Assembly (NCBI RefSeq): GCF_019297855.1
Contig: NZ_CP079194.1
Coordinates: 3,459,501-3,523,500, forward strand
DNA length: 64,000 bases
Direction of reading: 5' to 3'
Source of the DNA: Gymnodinialimonas ceratoperidinii
GTDB taxonomy: Bacteria > Pseudomonadota > Alphaproteobacteria > Rhodobacterales > Rhodobacteraceae
Translations under genes and position numbers: made by a program
In this document: piece by piece, positions 58,260-64,000 of the stretch
Position numbering within the stretch: the stretch's first letter is position 1
Layout: every line of letters starts with the position of its first letter
Notes under the pieces: model-generated
The model's input: only the letters and a program-made list of their open reading frames with translations
Told to the model about the DNA's origin: nothing
Database searches by the model: none

Positions 58260-61015
58260 TGTCCCAACCGGTCAAGCAGGGCCGGGACGTGGACCTGATC
58301 GGATTTGTAGTTGCCGCTGAGCACATGCATCACGAGGTTCACCCCGAAGCGCAGCGCGATCTCGCGTTGCCGCTCACCGGCCTGCCCGCGCCCCACGGGG
58401 TAGAGCGGCCGCCCGCGGGCGTCCTGCGCCCAGGCCGCGGCCCAGTCGTTGCCGCCGATCAGCACCGGCGTCACCCCGTCGTTGAGGTTGCGGAAGGGCA
58501 TCCCCTCGATCTGTTCGGCGTCCGAGGGCGCGGCCTCGACCCAGACATCGCGCGACAGGTGGCGGCCGGGGAAATCCTGCAACAGGTAGAAGGTCCGCGT
58601 CAGCACGTGATCCTCGGGGATCGGCTCCAGCGGCGGGATGTCCAGCGGCCCGGCGATGGCCTGCAGCCGCCGCCCTTCGGGCGTGCCCGAGCCGAAGCCA
58701 CCGACATGGGCATCGCGGGTGTCGAAGACGATCATCCCGCCGCCGCGCAGGTAGTCGTTGAGCCGTCGGTAGGCATCGGCCGAGGGGATCTCCTGATCGG
58801 GCGTCACCGGCCAGTAGAGCATCGGGAAGAAGGCCAGCTCGTCACTTTCCAGATCGACGCCGATGGGCGGCGCGGGCTCGACCGAGGTGCGCTGGTAGAG
58901 CGTGTTCGACAGGCCCTGCAGTCCCGCGCGGGAGGTCTCGTCGACCTCCATGTCGCCGGTCAGAACATAGGCCAGCGTCGCCTCGGAGGTCGCCAGCAGC
59001 GCCAGCTCCTCGTCCGGCGTCAGCTGCGCCTGCGCCTCGGGCGCAAGAAGCAGCGCCGCCGCCAGAACCGCCGCGCTTTGGGTGAGACGCCCGAGCCGGC
59101 CCGCGAGCCAGAGCGCGGCCAGCGCATCGATCAGCAACAGCACGAGCGCGGCTGTCAGGAACGCCGCCATCAGGTCGGTGGGGCGCGTCACTGACATGCC
59201 CTCCACCGGCACATCGGCAGGCCATTGGGCGGCGACCAGCGCCGTTTCCGGCCGCATGACGTTGCGCGCAAGCCGGCGATCCTCGCCCGAGTAGAGCCCC
59301 GGCAGAACCTCCGCCGAAAGCGGCGCCGTGGCGAGGTCCTCGCCCGTCACGCCGGGCCGCGTGCCCGCGTCGCGCAGCACGCCGAAGCCGTCGAGCACCT
59401 CTTCCGGTGTCCAGACCGTGCCCTCCAGATCCTCGGCTTCGGGTGCGACCGGGCGCGTCGAAATCGCCAGCCGCTCCAGCATCTGCACGAAAAGCCCCGA
59501 GAGCGGCAGGCTCGACCATTCGGCATTGGCAGTGACGTGGAACAGGATCACCGAGCCTTGCCCCAAGCTCGCCCGCGTGACCAGCGGCGTGCCGTCCGAA
59601 AGCGAGGCGATCGTCCGCTCCGAGAGCGTCGGATCAGGCTGCGCAACGACCTGGCTCGTCACCTGAACGTCCGAGGGGATCGCCAGCCCGAAGAAGGGAG
59701 AGCCCTCCTCGAAGGGCCGCAGCGCCTTGGGCTCGCCCCATGACATCGCGCCGCCCACGGTCCGGCCGCCCACGCGCAGGCGCACCGGCATCAACGGCCC
59801 GGCCGCGTCCCGCGCGAGGTCGGAAGCCGCAAGTCGTGGCCCGGCGAAGCGCACCAGCAGGCCGCCGTTCTCGACCCATTCGACAAGGCCCGCCTCCTCC
59901 TCCGGGGCCAGCGTCGCGATATCGGCGAGCATGATCACGTCGGGGCTGGCAACAAGGATATCCGACAGCGCGCCCTCCATCAGGTCGGCGGTCGGCTCCA
60001 GCGCTTGCCGCAGGTAATGCAGGGGCGAGAGCAACGTCTGCTGCTCGTCGTCGGCGCCTGCCGAGATCAGCGCCACCTGCCGCCGCTGCAAGGCGTCATC
60101 GGTCAGGGCAACGGCACCCGCGTGCCGTTCGCCGGCGATCTCGAAGCGGGTGATCCGGTTGCGCAACTCGGGCGGCAGATCGAAGCTGACCTCCGCTGTC
60201 GGCGCACCGGCCTCAACCGTGGCCGAGGCGCGGGCGAGGTCACGCGGCAGCCCGGCGGGGTCGAGGCCATGGGCCACGATCGTGACTTCGCGCGGGGTCT
60301 CTGCCCCAAGCCGCGAGAGCGTGCCGCGCACCATGCCGTCCTCGAACCGCGGCGGCGCCAGCGCGATCAGATCCCGCGCGCCCTGAAAGACCGAGAGGGT
60401 CCCGAGGGCGGCAAAGCGCTCGGTCAGCGCGTCGCGCCCGGGGTGGGCCAATCCGTCGGAGAACCAGAACACCTCTGCCGGGCCGTCGAGCGTCGCGGCC
60501 CAGTCAAGCGCGGCCGCCATGTCCGGCCCATAGGGCGCGGGCGCCAGCGTCGGCACGCGGGGCGCCCAGGCGTTGGCGGCCTGAAACGCCGGGGCCGCGG
60601 CGGGCAGGTTCGTCAGCTGCACCAGCGCCACCTCGCGCCCGGCGCGGGCGGCGTCGTCCAGCAGCAGCTCCACCCGGTTCTGCCGCGCGGGCCAGTCCCG
60701 CGCCGAGGCCCATGAGCCGTCCATCACGATCAGCAACGGCCCCTCGCCCGCCGCGCGCTCCTCCTGCGGGTTCAGCACCGGCCCGGCAAAGCCGATGATC
60801 GCCGCCGCCACCGCCACGATGCGCAGAAGCAACAGCCACCACGGCGTCTTGTCGGTCTGGCTCTCGTCGTCGGAAAGGCCAAGCAGCAGCGCGATCCCCG
60901 GAAAGCGGCGCTTGATCGGCGCGGGCGGCACCGCACGCAGCAGCCACCAGAGCACCGGCAGGCCGATCAGCGCCAGCAGCAGAAGCGGCGAGGCAAAGGC
61001 GAGCGGCCCGATCAT
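58256..61015 (-). CDS. BatA-type / DUF4159 membrane protein
   Basis: A 919-residue protein. Residues 1-85 form the BatA N-terminal region with two helices (A-S-P-L-L-L-L-A-L-I-G-L-P-V-L-W-W-L-L); a von Willebrand A-like domain follows (L-L-I-V-M-D-G-S near 92, the metal-site D-x-S-x-S being only partly kept); two more helices lie around 640-690; the C-terminal 220 residues are DUF4159 (F-F-P-M-L-Y-W-P-V, G-G-G-M-I-V-F-D-T-R-D-A). Coupled by overlaps to the genes on both sides. Confidence 0.86.
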   Translation of the reverse strand: MIGPLAFASPLLLLALIGLPVLWWLLRAVPPAPIKRRFPGIALLLGLSDDESQTDKTPWWLLLLRIVAVAAAIIGFAGPVLNPQEERAAGEGPLLIVMDGSWASARDWPARQNRVELLLDDAARAGREVALVQLTNLPAAAPAFQAANAWAPRVPTLAPAPYGPDMAAALDWAATLDGPAEVFWFSDGLAHPGRDALTERFAALGTLSVFQGARDLIALAPPRFEDGMVRGTLSRLGAETPREVTIVAHGLDPAGLPRDLARASATVEAGAPTAEVSFDLPPELRNRITRFEIAGERHAGAVALTDDALQRRQVALISAGADDEQQTLLSPLHYLRQALEPTADLMEGALSDILVASPDVIMLADIATLAPEEEAGLVEWVENGGLLVRFAGPRLAASDLARDAAGPLMPVRLRVGGRTVGGAMSWGEPKALRPFEEGSPFFGLAIPSDVQVTSQVVAQPDPTLSERTIASLSDGTPLVTRASLGQGSVILFHVTANAEWSSLPLSGLFVQMLERLAISTRPVAPEAEDLEGTVWTPEEVLDGFGVLRDAGTRPGVTGEDLATAPLSAEVLPGLYSGEDRRLARNVMRPETALVAAQWPADVPVEGMSVTRPTDLMAAFLTAALVLLLIDALAALWLAGRLGRLTQSAAVLAAALLLAPEAQAQLTPDEELALLATSEATLAYVLTGDMEVDETSRAGLQGLSNTLYQRTSVEPAPPIGVDLESDELAFFPMLYWPVTPDQEIPSADAYRRLNDYLRGGGMIVFDTRDAHVGGFGSGTPEGRRLQAIAGPLDIPPLEPIPEDHVLTRTFYLLQDFPGRHLSRDVWVEAAPSDAEQIEGMPFRNLNDGVTPVLIGGNDWAAAWAQDARGRPLYPVGRGQAGERQREIALRFGVNLVMHVLSGNYKSDQVHVPALLDRLGQ

Positions 61016-61902
61016 CAGCGACGCTCCAGCGCCTGATAGAGCCAGAGCAGCGTGGGTTCGGCGGGCGCATCGGTGTGATGCACGTGGAAGCGCCAGCCGG
61101 TGCGGCGGGTCATCTCCTGCAGCGCATCCTTCCGCGCGGCGAGCCTTTCGAGGTATTCATCGCGCAGGGCTCGGGCTTTCAGGGTCTCGAACCGGATCGT
61201 GCCGCTCATGCTCTCGAAAAGCGTGCGCCCGTCGAAGGGAAAGGCCTCCTCCACCGGATCGAGGATTTGTACCAGTGCGCCGCTGACACCCCGGTCCGTG
61301 GCCCGCCCCAGAACCGTCTCGATGGCGGACGGATCGCCAAGGAAATCGCTGAAGAAGACGGCCCGCGCGCCGGCCGGCATGATCTGCGGCTTGGGCGCGC
61401 CGTATTCGGGCCGCTCGGCGCCATCCATCAGCGCATCCGCCATCCGCAGAAGCTGCGCCTGCCCGCCGCGTGGCGGCTCGGCCAGATGGGTCAGCCCGAC
61501 CCGCTCGCCACCGCGCACCGCGATGATCGCCAGCGCCATGGCCAGCGTCTGGGCGCGGCGCAGTTTCGAGGGCCGCGACCGGTCGCCCGAATAGGTCATC
61601 GAAGCCGCATCATCGACCCCGATCATCACCGATTGCGCCGCCTGCCACTCGGTCTGGCGCAGGAAATGCCCGTCCGAACGTGCGCTCCGCCGCCAGTCGA
61701 TGGCGCGGTAGCTGTCGCCCATCTCGGCGGGGCGATACTGCCAGAACTCGTCCCCCGTGCCCGCGCGTTTTCGCCCATGCACCCCGAGGAGCACCGTCGC
61801 GGCCAACTGCTCGGCATCGGCCATGAGAGGTGGCAGCGAGGCGGCAACCACCTCGGAGCGCGAGCGCAGGCTGTCGGGCGTATGGAGGGAAAGTTCGCTC
61901 AA
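61015..61902 (-). CDS. DUF58 domain-containing protein
   Basis: A 295-residue protein of the DUF58 family that regularly accompanies MoxR ATPases. It shows G-D-S-Y-R-A-I-D-W-R-R-S-A-R near residue 65, R-Q-T-E-W-Q near 82, and the VWA-like V-M-I-G-V-D-D-A-A-S-M near 94. Soluble. Its start overlaps the MoxR stop by 4 bp. Confidence 0.9.
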   Translation of the reverse strand: MSELSLHTPDSLRSRSEVVAASLPPLMADAEQLAATVLLGVHGRKRAGTGDEFWQYRPAEMGDSYRAIDWRRSARSDGHFLRQTEWQAAQSVMIGVDDAASMTYSGDRSRPSKLRRAQTLAMALAIIAVRGGERVGLTHLAEPPRGGQAQLLRMADALMDGAERPEYGAPKPQIMPAGARAVFFSDFLGDPSAIETVLGRATDRGVSGALVQILDPVEEAFPFDGRTLFESMSGTIRFETLKARALRDEYLERLAARKDALQEMTRRTGWRFHVHHTDAPAEPTLLWLYQALERR

Positions 61903-62906
61903 GCCGCGGCCTCGACGCGGGTGACGCGGGCGGTGACCTCATCGATGACCTGCTCCAGCACCAGCCCCTCGGCCCGCGCCGCGAAGGACAGCGCCATCCG
62001 GTGGCCCAGCACCGGCCGCGCCAGCGCCGCGATGTCTTCGACCGAGGGCGCCAGCCGCCCGTCCAGCAAGGCCCGCGCCCGTGCCGTCAGCATCAGCGCC
62101 TGCGCCGCGCGCGGACCGGGGCCCCATGCGACAGCGCGCTTGACCACGTCGGGCGCGTCCGGCTCGGCAGGTCGACAGGACCGCACGAGGTCGAGGATCA
62201 TCTCCACCACGCTTTCGCCCACCGGCATCTGCCGCACGATCTGCTGCGCGGCGATCAGTTCCTCGGGCGTGAAGACCTCGCGCGCCGCCGTCTCCAGCGT
62301 GCCGGTGGTGGCAATCAGGATGTCCCGCTCGGTCTGGCGGTCGGGATAGGGCACGTCGATCTTCACGAGGAAACGGTCCAGCTGCGCTTCCGGCAGCGGA
62401 TAGGTCCCCTCCTGCTCGATCGGGTTCTGGGTGGCCAGCACGTGGAACGGCGCGGCCAGCGGGCGATGCTCGCCGGCGATGGTCACTTCGCGCTCCTGCA
62501 TCGCCTGCAACAGCGCCGATTGCGTCCGCGGCGAGGCACGGTTGATCTCGTCGGCCATCAGGAGCTGGCAGAAGACCGGCCCCTCGATGAAGCGGAAATT
62601 GCGCGAGCCGTCGTCCGCCGTCTCCAACACTTCCGAGCCGAGGATATCCGCCGGCATCAGGTCCGGGGTGAACTGCACCCGGTTGGCCGACAGCCCCATG
62701 ACTGTCGCGAGCGTGTCGACAAGCAGCGTCTTGCCCAGCCCCGGCAGGCCCATCAGCAACGCATGGCCGCCCGAGAGCATCGCCGCGATCGCAAGCTCCA
62801 CCACCGCCTCCTGGCCGATGATCCGCTGCCCGATCGAGGCTTTCGCCTCGCCCAGCTTCGCCCCCAGGGCTTCGATCTCGGCGACAAGGGTATCGGGGTC
62901 AGCCAT
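61899..62906 (-). CDS. MoxR family AAA+ ATPase
   Basis: A 335-residue chaperone-like ATPase: Walker A G-L-P-G-L-G-K-T at residues 53-60, Walker B L-L-M-A-D-E-I-N-R-A-S-P, sensor 1 L-A-T-Q-N-P-I-E and G-T-Y-P-L-P-E-A-Q-L-D-R-F. MoxR proteins activate or assemble VWA-containing complexes, here presumably the three proteins encoded downstream. The ATG at 62906 has GGAG upstream; a longer in-frame start lies beyond the likely promoter. Confidence 0.93.
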   Translation of the reverse strand: MADPDTLVAEIEALGAKLGEAKASIGQRIIGQEAVVELAIAAMLSGGHALLMGLPGLGKTLLVDTLATVMGLSANRVQFTPDLMPADILGSEVLETADDGSRNFRFIEGPVFCQLLMADEINRASPRTQSALLQAMQEREVTIAGEHRPLAAPFHVLATQNPIEQEGTYPLPEAQLDRFLVKIDVPYPDRQTERDILIATTGTLETAAREVFTPEELIAAQQIVRQMPVGESVVEMILDLVRSCRPAEPDAPDVVKRAVAWGPGPRAAQALMLTARARALLDGRLAPSVEDIAALARPVLGHRMALSFAARAEGLVLEQVIDEVTARVTRVEAAA

Positions 62907-62951
62907 GGCAATGCTCCGCGTGGGTGTTAAATACAGATCAACAGGTAACAG

Positions 62952-62979
62952 ACCTATTCCGCCGATCACAAATGACAAA
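62952..62979 (-). promoter_or_regulatory. Possible promoter of the MoxR operon
   Basis: On the minus strand TTGTCA (62979-62974), 16 bases, TAGGTC (62957-62952), 45 bp before the MoxR ATG, in the AT-richer gap to the divergent DUF1285 gene. Confidence 0.45.
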
Positions 62980-63050
62980 AGGGGATGGGGGACAATTCAT
63001 CGTGACCAAGGCAGCTTCCCGCCGCCCAGACACCGAAGGACACCGCAGAC

Positions 63051-63611
63051 ATGACATCAGGCACCGACCAATTGCTCAAAGCCGCCCAGGACGCTGAAAA
63101 AGAGGGCAAACTGCCCCCGGTGCACCTGTGGAACCCCGAGTTCTGCGGTGATCTGGACATGGAGATCCGCCGCGACGGCACTTGGTTCTACGAGGGCACG
63201 CCGATCGGGCGAAAGCGGCTCGTGCGGCTGTTCTCGACGATCCTGAAGGTCGAGGACGGGAAGTATTACCTCGTCACCCCGGTCGAGAAGGTCGGCATCC
63301 GCGTGGTCGATGCGCCCTTCGTCGCCACCGATATCGAGCAGACCGACGGCGGCATCCGGTTCACCACCAACGTGGGCGACACGGTCATCGCCGGCGCCGA
63401 TCACGCCATCCGGGTGGAGCGCGACGCGGACGGAGAGCCCTCTCCCTACGTCCACATCCGCGCCGGGCTGGAGGCGCTGATCGACCGCAAGAGCTTCTAC
63501 CGGCTGGTGGACATGGGCGAGGCCCACAGGGTCGAGGGCGAGGACATGTTCGGCGTCTGGTCCGATGACACCTTCTTCCCGATCATCCCGATGGCCGAAC
63601 TGGACCTCTAG
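63051..63611 (+). CDS. DUF1285 domain-containing protein
   Basis: A 186-residue soluble protein. W-N-P-E-F-C-G-D-L-D-M-E-I-R-R-D-G-T-W-F-Y-E-G-T-P-I near residues 27-52, L-F-S-T-I-L-K and Y-Y-L-V-T-P-V-E-K-V-G-I are the family core. Function unknown. Divergent from the MoxR operon; its stop overlaps the end of the convergent gene by 4 bp. Confidence 0.88.
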   Translation: MTSGTDQLLKAAQDAEKEGKLPPVHLWNPEFCGDLDMEIRRDGTWFYEGTPIGRKRLVRLFSTILKVEDGKYYLVTPVEKVGIRVVDAPFVATDIEQTDGGIRFTTNVGDTVIAGADHAIRVERDADGEPSPYVHIRAGLEALIDRKSFYRLVDMGEAHRVEGEDMFGVWSDDTFFPIIPMAELDL

Positions 63612-63964
63612 CCGCCCAAGAGCCGGTGCTGGTTCCACCACACAAGGTAGGCCAGCCCGGCCAGCAACGCCGCCTGTATCGCCCAAAGCACCGGCGCGGT
63701 CTCAACGCCCCAGGGGCTCTCCGGGCCGAACAGAACCGCGGCCTGCGCCCCGAGGGCGGCAATCGCCGCCACGATGGCCACGACGCGCAGAAACAGCGGG
63801 CCGACGACCACGCTGGCCCCCGCCGCGATGCCCGCGCAGACCGCGACCGCCAGTTGCAGATCGATCCGCTCGCCCCTGAACCCCATCAACGCCAGCGGCC
63901 CCGCGACGCCAAGGACAAGGACCAAGACGCGGACGAAGGGCAGAAGGGAAAGAACACGGCTCAT
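63608..63964 (-). CDS. Hypothetical membrane protein, 118 aa
   Basis: Four hydrophobic helices (about residues 7-27, 37-55, 58-76, 88-108) connected by short loops, without recognisable motif. The ATG at 63964 (M-S-R-V-L-S-L-L-P-F) has AAGG just upstream; a GTG at 63985 would add seven residues. The upstream region is outside the window, so operon context cannot be judged. Confidence 0.65.
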   Translation of the reverse strand: MSRVLSLLPFVRVLVLVLGVAGPLALMGFRGERIDLQLAVAVCAGIAAGASVVVGPLFLRVVAIVAAIAALGAQAAVLFGPESPWGVETAPVLWAIQAALLAGLAYLVWWNQHRLLGG

Positions 63965-64000
63965 GAGCCTTTGTCCGGCATTCACCCGCCCCGCGCAACT

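Noticed and set aside
56172..58298. A 708-codon open frame on the plus strand
   Set aside because: Antisense to the large membrane protein of the MoxR operon; the translation is rich in Arg/Gln/His without family features, while the minus-strand frame has helices and operon overlaps.

Overview
The window is a GC-rich chromosomal segment from an alphaproteobacterium, almost certainly Rhodobacterales (Roseobacter/Rhodobacter group). The evidence is a separate ATP synthase F0 operon with both b and b' subunits, a SAM/SAH riboswitch in front of metK, a MipZ division ATPase, a class II (CP4-like) EPSP synthase, a Hint-domain secreted-type protein, and the gene neighbourhoods themselves. No rRNA, tRNA, CRISPR array, prophage or complete insertion sequence is visible. 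All calls come from reading the sequence; no database was searched.

Layout. 1-7.9 kb: the end of an acidic repeat protein, then a plus-strand run of peptide-type ABC transporter, aldehyde dehydrogenase, SDR, an unknown 110-aa protein and a DmpA-type peptidase, which looks like a peptide or amide uptake and breakdown locus. 7.9-10.7 kb: F0 operon atpI-atpB-atpE-atpG-atpF on the minus strand with a clear promoter. 10.8-14.5 kb: ArsR regulator with operator, EamA transporter, divergent LysR/azoreductase pair, secreted unknown. 14.6-24.7 kb: translation and secretion cluster ffh, two GNATs, chorismate mutase, rpsP, rimM, (cysteine-synthase-like gene and ABC-2 exporter inserted), trmD, (AT-richer island with a broken RES-domain gene), rplS, rpmE. 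24.7-30.2 kb: TPR protein, mipZ, and cydB-cydA under a GbsR-type regulator. 30.2-36 kb: Hsp70-like protein, a periplasmic PRC-barrel protein with two divergent general-stress (EcfG-type) promoters beside it, rpsA, cmk. 36-47.3 kb: aroA, trmB, metK, lnt, corC, ybeY, phoH, a lipoprotein/OmpA pair sharing a module, miaB. 47.4-51 kb: possible glycosyltransferase, Hint protein, Hsp20 behind a heat-shock-type promoter, trypsin-like protease. 51-55.1 kb: glycolate oxidase glcD-glcE-glcF. 55.2-64 kb: small membrane/secreted proteins and a MoxR-DUF58-DUF4159-large membrane protein operon.

The strongest unexplained signals are: (1) two exact divergent GGAAC-N16-CGTT promoters at 32696-32789, one for the PRC-barrel gene and the other pointing at a non-coding stretch that ends in a perfect terminator, that is, a candidate stress small RNA of about 70 nt; (2) a dispersed intergenic element with ten copies here, built from a GGGGGCYRGCCCCC palindrome, a variable hairpin and a conserved GAGTTGTAT...CCAAGATGAAG tail; (3) a RES-type gene broken by a single in-frame amber codon inside an island in the trmD-rplS operon; (4) three consecutive TTGCAA-centred palindromes nested inside further inverted arms behind metK; (5) a small cysteine-bearing D-P-D-G-C module shared by two adjacent envelope proteins.
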